Notes under the pieces: model-generated
Databases searched by the model: none
Told to the model about the DNA's origin: nothing
What the model saw: only the letters and a program-made list of their open reading frames with translations
NCBI RefSeq assembly: GCF_018130955.1
Contig: NZ_JAFCJM010000003.1
Coordinates: 1 to 64,000, forward strand
Source of the DNA: Bradyrhizobium liaoningense
GTDB lineage: Bacteria > Pseudomonadota > Alphaproteobacteria > Rhizobiales > Xanthobacteraceae
Direction: 5' to 3'
Length of the DNA: 64,000 nucleotides
Shown here: positions 1-7,075 of the stretch, in pieces
Layout: each line of letters opens with the position of its first letter
How positions within the stretch are numbered: position 1 is the first letter of the stretch
Translations under genes and position numbers: made by a program

Positions 1-342
1 GCCCATGCCGGGCAGGCGGCCGAGAGATCGCGAGCCCAAATTTTCAGATCTCTGCCCCGGCTGAGAGCGTCGATCCTGCCGACTTCTGCAACAAAATCGG
101 CCCATTGCGACCTATTGCGCTGCCGCACGAAGTCGGTCGCTATAGGGGCAAAGCAGACATTGCTTTAGTCGCATCACGCCGTCGGGTTTATGGGTACACG
201 GCCTTCTCCCATCCCGCTCTAGACCTCGCACGCCGGCGATGGCCGCAGGCGCTGAATATTGCTGTCATCTGACTGATATACGAATCAAGTCAGGGTCCCA
301 ACTGCCAATGCAACGCTTGCGCAGCTTCGTCCAACAACTTGT
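1..342. other. Left-edge intergenic stretch
   Basis: No convincing gene is visible here. There are two inverted repeats: AGAGATC at about 24-30 pairing with GATCTCT at about 47-53, and CTGACT (269-274) pairing with AGTCAG (288-293). The second lies about 50 bp upstream of the next start codon and could be an operator. No clear sigma-70 promoter was recognised. Confidence 0.4.
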
Positions 343-1731
343 ATGAACAGCGATATTCCGTTCTCGCCGCACGATGACAATCGGTTCTACCAGGGGGTGG
401 TTGCGACCTGGGTCGCCAACGCTCTCCAGGCGGTCAATTTTCTCAGTGACCGATTCCTGAGACAGTCGCATCAATTGTCGACGGCGATCGAGGACCTCTA
501 CCGGCACTCGATGCACAGTGCGTTTTCGTCGACCGAGTCCTTCCTCGTCACGGGCGCGCCGCACGCATCGGCGTACTACCCGCGCGATTTTGCCTGGTTC
601 TATCCTGACGTTCTCGACCCCGAGACCATCATGGATTCGCAGGACGCTATCCGGCGTGTGCGCCTGCTCGAAAAGAGCGTCCGGCTGATGCTGGAGGCGG
701 TTCGTGCCAACGTCGTCACGACGACCATCGTGCCGGCCGGACGGGCCCGCTATCTCGGCGTGAACTATTTTTCCCGCCCCTCGGACACGTTGCTCGGCAT
801 CATTGCAGGACTGCAGCAGATGATCTCTGCCGACCAGCGCGCGTCGTCTTATCTGGCGATGTCGCAATGCGCGCATGCCGGTCGTCTCCTGCTTGCCGAA
901 TATGGTGTCGACCTCAAACGGGCGATCCTGCAGCTCGCGAGCGAACTCGAGCCTTTCGATGACGACGGCGCCAGGTATCTGCTCTGCGACGTCAACAGGC
1001 CTCGTTCCGCGGCCACGGACACCCGCGCCGAACGTCGGCGCTTTGTCACCAATGCCTGCGTCTACACGACGTTTCTGTGGGGTGTGCAGCTCGGCGTTGT
1101 CGCTAAGGGCGAACTGACGCGGCTCCTCGGGTGCGATCTCGTCCGCTACAAGCAGCAGCTTCTCCGCCTGTTCGGCAAGAACGGCTACGTCAGGCATTCC
1201 CTGGACGGCCCGGCAGGTTCGCCGGTGTCGGAAGTTGCGCTGGATTTCGTCAGCGTGCATCGCGGCTTTTGGGACCTGAGCGAGCCGAGCGAACGCGCGC
1301 TGGTGGCAAGCACCACGGATTTGATCATTGCCGAGCCGCGCTTCCGCATCCCCGGCACCTTCCATTTCCTGGTGTCGGCGGAGAACCCGCGCAACAAGAT
1401 GATCCACAAGATCGCAGCCCCGGCCTATCAGGGCCGCTCGTCCTGGCCGACCTTCAACGTCGAATTTGCGGATCGCATGCTGGACTATGACGAGCATTCA
1501 GGCCGCGAGACCTATCGCGCCTGCGCGAAGGGGATACTGAAGGACATTCGCATCGCGACCGAGGTGCACGGCGGATATCAGGAGCTGATCTCGGAACAGG
1601 GGTTGAAGTATCGCACCTGGGCCTACAAGGGCGCGGTTGCGCACTCCTGGTTTCCGCGCTTCCTCTCGGTTTGGCGAAGGGCGTATGGAACGCCGCTTCT
1701 CCATTGGGACGACGAGCGCGCGGACTCATAA
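343..1731 (+). CDS. Hypothetical protein, possibly glycoside-hydrolase-like
   Basis: A 462-residue protein of unknown function. It has no signal peptide or membrane segment, so it is probably cytoplasmic. It is rich in aromatic residues; a segment around residues 75-90 reads HASAYYPRDFAWFYPD, and the C-terminal part carries KYRTWAYKGAVAHSW. Such aromatic and Arg-Asp patches are reminiscent of alpha/alpha-toroid glycosidases such as trehalase or glucoamylase types, but I cannot assign a family. The ATG at 343 gives the longest frame; no strong Shine-Dalgarno sequence precedes it. It stands alone, convergent with the small gene that follows. The coding call is firm from codon use and length; the function is a guess. 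Confidence 0.8.
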   Translation: MNSDIPFSPHDDNRFYQGVVATWVANALQAVNFLSDRFLRQSHQLSTAIEDLYRHSMHSAFSSTESFLVTGAPHASAYYPRDFAWFYPDVLDPETIMDSQDAIRRVRLLEKSVRLMLEAVRANVVTTTIVPAGRARYLGVNYFSRPSDTLLGIIAGLQQMISADQRASSYLAMSQCAHAGRLLLAEYGVDLKRAILQLASELEPFDDDGARYLLCDVNRPRSAATDTRAERRRFVTNACVYTTFLWGVQLGVVAKGELTRLLGCDLVRYKQQLLRLFGKNGYVRHSLDGPAGSPVSEVALDFVSVHRGFWDLSEPSERALVASTTDLIIAEPRFRIPGTFHFLVSAENPRNKMIHKIAAPAYQGRSSWPTFNVEFADRMLDYDEHSGRETYRACAKGILKDIRIATEVHGGYQELISEQGLKYRTWAYKGAVAHSWFPRFLSVWRRAYGTPLLHWDDERADS

Positions 1732-1766
1732 ATGCTCAGCGGCCCGATGGTAGCGTTGTTGCCTAA

Positions 1767-2177
1767 TCAGTCATTCGCGCCGACGTCCGTAAAAAGGAAC
1801 CCCGCCGGCGTCTTGGTAAAGACGAAGATGGTCTCGCCGCAGAAGACGAAGTAGTTGTCATTCTTCTCTTGATCGCGATCGTAGACGGCCTTGCCGCGCT
1901 GGATACACGCGCGATTTTTCGCCGTGAAAAAGGTCGCATAGGTCTTGGCGCGAAATTGCGCGGCGTCGTGAATTGCGCTGTCGTTCATGAACGGCAATCG
2001 TGTCATACCGGCGACGGCGACGGAATCGTTTGCCCTCAGCGCCGCGCGAAACTTCTCGATGAAGCTATCGAATTCCTTCTGCAAGGCAGGAGAAGCAACA
2101 GCATTCTTCGCCTGGGCGACGGCTGGAGCAAGGTTCACGAGAGCGGTTGCAAGCACAATTCTCAGCAAAAATCCCAC
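1767..2177 (-). CDS. Small secreted hypothetical protein
   Basis: A 136-residue protein starting with a typical Sec signal peptide (GFLLRIVLATALVNLAPAVAQA, here split by eye), followed by a mixed alpha/beta body with two cysteines (ACIQRG and FVFCGE) that could form a disulfide in the periplasm. I chose the GTG at 2177 because a GGAG lies 7 nt upstream; a TTG at 2201 would add eight residues in front of the signal peptide. The repeated use of Phe and Tyr in the C-terminal half (YFVFCGETIFVF) suggests a small beta-sheet domain. No family recognised. Convergent with the 462-aa gene. Confidence 0.7.
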   Translation of the reverse strand: MGFLLRIVLATALVNLAPAVAQAKNAVASPALQKEFDSFIEKFRAALRANDSVAVAGMTRLPFMNDSAIHDAAQFRAKTYATFFTAKNRACIQRGKAVYDRDQEKNDNYFVFCGETIFVFTKTPAGFLFTDVGAND

Positions 2178-2307
2178 AGGCCGGCTCCATCCATCGATCA
2201 ATCAAGGTCTTCCGACCGAAAGAAATCCATGGTGTTTTGTTGCGTCACGGGCTTTCTGGTTCAAACGGCGATGGGATTGGGCTGAATTGGCGCGGCGTTG
2301 GAAGTTG

Positions 2308-2327
2308 ACCTCTCCCTTGGGAGAGGT
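2308..2327. repeat. Perfect palindrome, hairpin-forming
   Basis: ACCTCTCCC and GGGAGAGGT are perfect 9-bp arms separated by TT. Hairpins of this CCTCTCCC type are frequent intergenic elements in Bradyrhizobium and Rhodopseudomonas. There is no U-tract, so it is not a classic terminator. Confidence 0.6.
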
Positions 2328-2411
2328 GAGTGGAGTTGAGCGATTCAGCCAAGCGCCGTCACGACTTGGAGGGCAGCGTATCGCCTGCTGCAAAGGTTCG
2401 TCCCACCCCTT

Positions 2412-2470
2412 GCGATGATGACAATATACACCTGAGTTGCCTGACGGGTCAAGAGCTATTTCGTAAAATC
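2412..2470 (-). repeat. Dispersed promoter-like repeat, copy A
   Basis: Reading the - strand, TTGACC (2452-2447) is followed after 18 bp by TATATT (2428-2423), in the same sequence context as three other copies in this window (33.1, 36.9 and 37.6 kb). The shared core is TTGACSCGTC.GGCAA, then GTGTATATT and CATCATCG. This copy is not followed by the short terminator seen in copies C and D. The surrounding 2178-2569 gap contains no gene that I can support. Confidence 0.7.
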
Positions 2471-2509
2471 CGTAGTCGCTCACCCCTGAGACCCCGGCTA
2501 CTGTGCATG

Positions 2510-2531
2510 GGGTTGTTTTCAACCCTTTTTT
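2510..2531 (+). terminator. Rho-independent terminator
   Basis: GGGTTG and CAACCC form a 6-bp stem around a TTTT loop, followed by six T. It works for + strand transcription, whereas the neighbouring dctA-like gene ends from the - strand side and copy A reads away from it. It probably belongs to the intergenic repeat element rather than to a gene. Confidence 0.65.
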
Positions 2532-2569
2532 GCCAACACCGTGTGCTCGGGCCCAAATGCCATCGCGCC

Positions 2570-3889
2570 TTAGCCCGCCGTCACGTCCACGAGCTCACCG
2601 CCTTCCAGCACCTTTGCCGCCTTGGCGCGGTCGAGGTCACCTTCCCAGGCCGCAACCACGACGGTCGCCACGCAGTTGCCGATGAGGTTGCCGACCGCGC
2701 GGGCCATGCCGATGAACCAGTCGACCGACAGCACCAGCACGAGGCCGATCGCGGGAATGCTCGGCACCGCGTTGAGCGTCGCCGCCAGGATCACGATCGC
2801 CGAGCCCGGCACGCCATGGGCGCCCTTCGAGGTGATGAGGGAGACGCCGAGCACCAGCAGGAGATCGCCGAACGACAGCGGTGTGTTGGTTGCCTGCGCG
2901 ATGAACACGACGGCAAGCGTGAGGTAGATCGAGAAGGCGTCGAGGTTGAAGGAATAGCCGGTCGGGATGACGAGGCCGACCACGGAATCCTTCACGCCCA
3001 TCCGCTCCAGCTTCTTCATGATCTGCGGCAGCACGGCATCCGAGGAGGCGGTGGCAAGCACGATGGTCAGTTCTTCGCGCAGGTAGCTGAGGAATTTGAG
3101 GATGTTGATTCCGGCCAAGGCCAACACGCCGCCGAGCACGCCGAGCACGAAGATGCCGACCGAGACGTAGAACAGCATCACCAGCGAAACGAGCTGCTTG
3201 AGCGAGCCAACGCCGTATTTGCCGACGGTGTAGGCGACCGCGCCGAGCACGCCGAGCGGGGCGACCCGCACGATCAGCCCCATGACGCGGAACAGCACGG
3301 TGGAGGCTGCGTCGATGATCGAGGTGACGAGCTTGCCCTTCTCGCCGCCGACCAGCGCCAGGCCGACGCCGAACAGGACCGCGAAGAACAGCACCTGGAG
3401 CACGTCGTTGCGCGAGAGCGCGTCGAACGAGGTCGAGGGGATGACGTTGAGCAGGAAGGCGCCGATGCCGCCACCTTGGAGCTTGTGGGCGTTGTCGGCA
3501 TAAGTGTTGAGCGCTTTTGCATCGAGCGTCGACGGATCGATGTTCATGCCGTGGCCGGGGCCGAAGATAAAAGCCAGTAACAGGCCGACCACGAGCGCCA
3601 CCGTCGTCATGACTTCGAAATAGACCAGTGCCTTGACGCCGACGCGGCCGACCTTCTTGAGGTCGCCGGCGCCCGCAATGCCGTGCACGACCACGCAGAA
3701 CACGATCGGGGCCACGATCATCGAGATCAGCTTGAGGAAGGCGTCGCTCAGGATTTTCAGGCCGATGGCGAAGTCGGGCACGACCATGCCGAGGATGATG
3801 CCGAGGGTCAGCGCCGCCAGGACCTGGACGAACAGCGAGGTATAGAGCGGCTTGCGCTCGGCGGCCGAGGCCGCGGTGATGGTCGACAT
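2570..3889 (-). CDS. dctA: DctA-like dicarboxylate/amino acid:cation symporter
   Basis: A 439-residue inner-membrane transporter of the DAACS family, which imports C4-dicarboxylates such as succinate, malate and fumarate with cations. Eight transmembrane segments plus two re-entrant hairpins are recognisable. Hairpin 1 carries a serine-rich motif (TASSDAVLP), TM7 carries GYSFNLDAFS, hairpin 2 carries GVPGSA, and TM8 keeps the Arg and Asn ligands in ARAVGNLIGN. Several positions differ from canonical DctA (see findings), so another organic acid may be the substrate. The ATG at 3889 follows GGGGAG with good spacing. A sigma-54 promoter match lies 43-58 bp upstream. dctB and dctD are not adjacent. 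Family certain; exact substrate not. Confidence 0.88.
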   Translation of the reverse strand: MSTITAASAAERKPLYTSLFVQVLAALTLGIILGMVVPDFAIGLKILSDAFLKLISMIVAPIVFCVVVHGIAGAGDLKKVGRVGVKALVYFEVMTTVALVVGLLLAFIFGPGHGMNIDPSTLDAKALNTYADNAHKLQGGGIGAFLLNVIPSTSFDALSRNDVLQVLFFAVLFGVGLALVGGEKGKLVTSIIDAASTVLFRVMGLIVRVAPLGVLGAVAYTVGKYGVGSLKQLVSLVMLFYVSVGIFVLGVLGGVLALAGINILKFLSYLREELTIVLATASSDAVLPQIMKKLERMGVKDSVVGLVIPTGYSFNLDAFSIYLTLAVVFIAQATNTPLSFGDLLLVLGVSLITSKGAHGVPGSAIVILAATLNAVPSIPAIGLVLVLSVDWFIGMARAVGNLIGNCVATVVVAAWEGDLDRAKAAKVLEGGELVDVTAG

Positions 3890-3931
3890 GGTGGCTCCCC
3901 GTTGTTGACGACGTCGCGATCGTCAGAAACG

Positions 3932-3947
3932 AGCAACAACCGTGCCA
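3932..3947 (-). promoter_or_regulatory. Sigma-54 (RpoN) promoter of the dctA-like gene
   Basis: On the - strand TGGCAC (3947-3942), five bases, then TTGC (3936-3933) and T match the -24/-12 consensus TGGCAC-N5-TTGCW exactly. It lies 43-58 bp upstream of the start codon. Known dctA genes of rhizobia are RpoN-dependent and activated by DctD, which fits. Activator sites would have to lie within or beyond the 3' end of the formamidase gene. Confidence 0.8.
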
Positions 3948-3976
3948 GATTGTCGCGGTTGGGCGGCGAGAAGTGC

Positions 3977-4990
3977 CTATTCGGCAGCCTTCGCGGTCTT
4001 GCCAAAGATCCGGCTCGGCGCCGGGAAGCCGCAGGAGGTGCCGTCGGTGATCTTGACCTCATCCGCCCACGGCAGACGGTAGGTGCCTGCGACCATGTCC
4101 TGCATGAACGTATAGGGGCAGTCCATCGCGCCGCCTTTCACCGCGACATAGCCGCGGTGCCAGAGCTGGTAGATGTTGTTCTCCACGCCCCAGTTGATGC
4201 GGGCCTCGCGCACGAGATCGGGGCGCACCTCGGCGGTGATGATCTCGTCGGCTCGCCCCGTCGTGCCGTGGGCAAGCACGCTGCCGTCAAAGTTCACGAT
4301 CATGCCTTCGCCCATGGAATCGAAGGAGCCGTCGGTGCCGCACATGCAGACGTTTGCGGTGACCATCAGGTTCTGGAACGAGTTGGCCTGATTGGTGAAA
4401 CGCCAGGCCTCGCGGATCGGCGCGGTGTAGCCGGCAGTACGGATCATGATCTCAGCGCCCTTGTAGGCGCATTCCCGCGCCATCTCCGGGAACATGCCAT
4501 CATGGCAGATGATCAGCGCGATCTTCGCGCCGTTCGGTCCTTCGATGACGGGAATGCCGATGTCGCCGGGCTCCCAGGGCTCGACCGGGATCCAGGGATG
4601 AAGCTTACGGTAATAGAGCTTGATCTCGCCGTGGTCGTCGATGATCAGGCCGGAATTGTAGGGATTGCCGTGCGGGTTGAACTCCATGATGGAGAAGCAG
4701 CCCCAGATCCTGTTGTCGATGCAGGCCTTCTTGAAGGCCGCGACCTGAGGCCCGTCGAGCCGGCACATGATCTCGGGATTGGTGTCCATCGAGAGGCCGT
4801 GCAGCGAATATTCGGGGAAGACCACGAGATCCATAGTGGAGAGATTGCGCCGTGCCTTGCCGACCATCCAGACGATGCGCTCGGTCTGCCGCGCGAGGTC
4901 CGCCTTGGTGACGACGTTCGGCAGTTGCAACTGCACCAGACCGATCACGACGCCGTTGGGCGATTTGTTCAGTCCGCCAAGGCCGTTCAT
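3977..4990 (-). CDS. amiF: Formamidase (nitrilase superfamily, AmiF type)
   Basis: A 337-residue cytoplasmic amidase that hydrolyses formamide to formate and ammonia. The Met at 4990 was chosen because a GGGAG precedes it and the N-terminus then aligns with Helicobacter AmiF; an upstream in-frame start would add 21 atypical residues. With this start the nitrilase triad falls at Glu60 (FPEYS), Lys129 (YYRKL) and Cys162 (ICHDGM), close to the AmiF positions. The AmiF hallmarks PWEPGD and GVENNIYQLWHRGY are present. It lies between the AtzD-like hydrolase and the dctA-like gene, all on the - strand, consistent with ammonia scavenging. Aliphatic amidase AmiE is the nearest alternative, but length and motifs favour AmiF. 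Confidence 0.92.
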   Translation of the reverse strand: MNGLGGLNKSPNGVVIGLVQLQLPNVVTKADLARQTERIVWMVGKARRNLSTMDLVVFPEYSLHGLSMDTNPEIMCRLDGPQVAAFKKACIDNRIWGCFSIMEFNPHGNPYNSGLIIDDHGEIKLYYRKLHPWIPVEPWEPGDIGIPVIEGPNGAKIALIICHDGMFPEMARECAYKGAEIMIRTAGYTAPIREAWRFTNQANSFQNLMVTANVCMCGTDGSFDSMGEGMIVNFDGSVLAHGTTGRADEIITAEVRPDLVREARINWGVENNIYQLWHRGYVAVKGGAMDCPYTFMQDMVAGTYRLPWADEVKITDGTSCGFPAPSRIFGKTAKAAE

Positions 4991-5079
4991 GGGCTGCTCC
5001 CTCGTTGGCTCCGGCGCAGCGTCGTTGCTTGCGCGAGCTTCGGCGGGAAGCAAATCCGATTTTAGCGGAGAGCAAAAGA

Positions 5080-6198
5080 TTATCTTTCAGGCATGAGCCG
5101 CGCGATGACAGCGACCGGGCCTCCGCCGGCCGGTCCCTGATGCTCGGCGCCGCCGGACACATAGACGGCGCCGGTGCCCGCGAGGCCGGCGATCAACCCG
5201 CCGACCGCGGCGCGCGCGTGCCGCGTTGAACTGATGTCGGTGTCCTCGAGCATGGTGTGACGGAAGCCGCGTACGGTGCCGCTCGGAGACGCCTCGGCCT
5301 TGGCGAAGATGTTGACGAACTCGCGGCCGGGCGCGGGTTCAGCGCCGACGTCCAGTCCCACGCTCCTCAAGGCCTCGATCACGGCGGAGACGTCGACTGC
5401 GTCGCGCATGACGGCGTGGCCGATCTCGAACGCGCTCGCGGAGGAAGCCGAATTGCCGAGCACGATGACGACATTGTGCATCAACTCGATACCGGCGGAG
5501 GTGGATGCCACCGCCGAAAACAGGTCGTAGCGCCGCAGCACGTCCTCATCGCGAACCTCGCCGTCGATCTCGCCGAGGGCCACGGCCACGCCGAGCGCCG
5601 ACGCCCCGCGCGAATGGGCCATGGACGTATAGGCGCTTGTCGTCGCGGTCTTGTTGCCGCGCGCCGCCGCCGCCTCGATGCGATCGCTTGTCAGCAGTGG
5701 GCACTTGATCTGGACGAAGTGTACGTCTCGCGGATCGGCAATGCCGGCATCCGCCATGGCGGTTGCGACCGCCTTTGCCGTCTCCTGGATCTGCGCGCTG
5801 CGTCCGAGTTCCTCGGGCAGGAAATCGCGCGTATGCGCCATGCCGATGCTCAGCCGCTTGCCGGACACGCCTTTAGCCCCGTGCTCGACCTTGTGGCGTG
5901 TGAAGACCGTGAGGTGCGGGCTCAGCACACCTTCCGTGCCGCCGGACATCACGAAGGCGATGCGCTGCTCGACGCCGTCAGGGGGCAGATCGAGGTGTGG
6001 CGCAAGCGCGGCGCAGAGCGCCGACACCGCATACTCGCGGGTGAAGTCGTTGACGCCGCCGTTGCCCTCGGTCTTGCCCAGGATCGCAAGGATCGATTTT
6101 GGATCGATCCTGCCGGATGCGATCAGGCTTAGGAGGCCCGAGACGTCCCCCGGACCCCTGGTGGCGATACGAAAGACGTCGACGGCTGTGGTGCGCAT
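5080..6198 (-). CDS. Ring-opening amidohydrolase (cyanuric acid hydrolase/barbiturase family)
   Basis: A 372-residue member of the AtzD/TrzD/barbiturase family, which opens cyanuric acid or barbiturate rings. The three-fold internal symmetry is visible: Lys42 (GKTEGNG) with Ser85 (MSGGTEG), Lys165 (QIKCPL) with Ser234 (ASTSAGIE), and Lys300 (FAKAEAS) with Ser348 (VSGGAEHQGP). The C-terminal GPAGGGPVAV motif is typical. The ATG at 6198 was preferred because AGGAA sits at proper spacing; ATG 6216 has its purine-rich stretch too close. It is divergent from a TetR gene and next to formamidase and purine-salvage genes, so a pyrimidine/barbiturate role is as likely as cyanurate degradation; the sequence alone does not decide. 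Confidence 0.9.
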   Translation of the reverse strand: MRTTAVDVFRIATRGPGDVSGLLSLIASGRIDPKSILAILGKTEGNGGVNDFTREYAVSALCAALAPHLDLPPDGVEQRIAFVMSGGTEGVLSPHLTVFTRHKVEHGAKGVSGKRLSIGMAHTRDFLPEELGRSAQIQETAKAVATAMADAGIADPRDVHFVQIKCPLLTSDRIEAAAARGNKTATTSAYTSMAHSRGASALGVAVALGEIDGEVRDEDVLRRYDLFSAVASTSAGIELMHNVVIVLGNSASSASAFEIGHAVMRDAVDVSAVIEALRSVGLDVGAEPAPGREFVNIFAKAEASPSGTVRGFRHTMLEDTDISSTRHARAAVGGLIAGLAGTGAVYVSGGAEHQGPAGGGPVAVIARLMPER

Positions 6199-6377
6199 TC
6201 CGTTCCTGTCACACATTCTCCGCCCGAAGAAAAGAGCAGGTCCGGCAGACCGAGGTCAGCGCGTTACGCGGAGGGCGGCGGACATCTCGCGCCGCCGGCG
6301 CGTCCGTGCAGGACCGGCACGCCCATTACCGCGGCGCCGTTTGCCTCAAATCTCGGCTTGACGCCGAAAATCAACGG

Positions 6378-6395
6378 ATGTCAGACTTATGACAT
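6378..6395. promoter_or_regulatory. Candidate TetR operator
   Basis: ATGTCA and TGACAT form perfect 6-bp arms with a 6-bp spacer (GACTTA). The dyad overlaps the start codon of the TetR gene at 6394 and lies in the divergent promoter region, where an autoregulating TetR dimer would bind. Confidence 0.45.
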
Positions 6396-7062
6396 GAAGG
6401 CAGCAAAGCGACGCGAACCCAGCCTGCGTGACGAATATGCCGAGATGACGCGGCAGCGCATCGTGGCCGCGTTCGTCGAGACGCTCGAGGACGAGGCCGC
6501 CGACGAGGTCTCCGTGGCCGCCGTCGCCAAACGCGCAAAGGTCGCCGAGCGGACGATCTACCGCCACTTCAAGACCCGCGCCGAGCTCTTTGAGGCTGCC
6601 GGCGAGTGGATCGAGGACAACGTCTTCAGCTACATCCCGTTCACATCGCCCGACGAGCTGCCGGGCATTTTCCGCAAGCTCTGCAAGAGTTTCGATCAAC
6701 ATCCGCATCTCGCCCGTGCCATCGCGATGACGCGGGTCGGCCGCCGCGTGCGCGCGGGCTTCCGGCGGCACCTGATCGATCAGCACCACAAGGCGATGGC
6801 GCCGCTGGCAAGGCATCTCAGCACGAAGGAGGTCCGCCGGGCCGAGGCGCTCGCGAGCTACCTCAACAACGTGCTGGCCTGGAGCGCGTTGCGCGAAGAT
6901 TTCGGCATGTCGAGCACGGAGATCGCCGATGCGATCGAATGGGCGCTCTCCACGCTTCTGAATGATGTTCGCAAGCGCGATGCGGCTGCGGCAAGGCAAC
7001 GGGCAGGCAAAAGCGGCAAGCCGCAGCGGAAGCGAGCCGCCGCTGCGAAGGAGCCGGCATGA
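6394..7062 (+). CDS. TetR/AcrR family transcriptional regulator
   Basis: A 222-residue one-component repressor. The N-terminal helix-turn-helix spans roughly residues 25-68, with VAAVAKRAKVAERTIYRHFK as the recognition region and a typical FEAAGEW continuation. The C-terminal ligand domain resembles that of generic TetR proteins, and the last 20 residues are a basic tail. The ATG at 6394 was preferred over 6358 because the upstream 12 residues do not look like a TetR start. It is divergent from the AtzD-like hydrolase and is followed after 13 nt by the adenine-deaminase-like gene and then the permease, so it probably controls this nucleobase cluster. The ligand is unknown. Confidence 0.88.
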   Translation: MKAAKRREPSLRDEYAEMTRQRIVAAFVETLEDEAADEVSVAAVAKRAKVAERTIYRHFKTRAELFEAAGEWIEDNVFSYIPFTSPDELPGIFRKLCKSFDQHPHLARAIAMTRVGRRVRAGFRRHLIDQHHKAMAPLARHLSTKEVRRAEALASYLNNVLAWSALREDFGMSSTEIADAIEWALSTLLNDVRKRDAAAARQRAGKSGKPQRKRAAAAKEPA

Positions 7063-7075
7063 AGTGGAGCAGGCC

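Noticed and set aside
265..1497. 410-codon open frame on the - strand opposite the first gene
   Set aside because: Arg/His/Gly-rich composition of an antisense shadow in high-GC DNA; no ribosome site or family motif.
2330..3580. 416-codon + strand frame opposite the dctA-like gene
   Set aside because: Extremely rich in His, Asp, Arg and Glu, the complement of a hydrophobic transporter; not a real protein.
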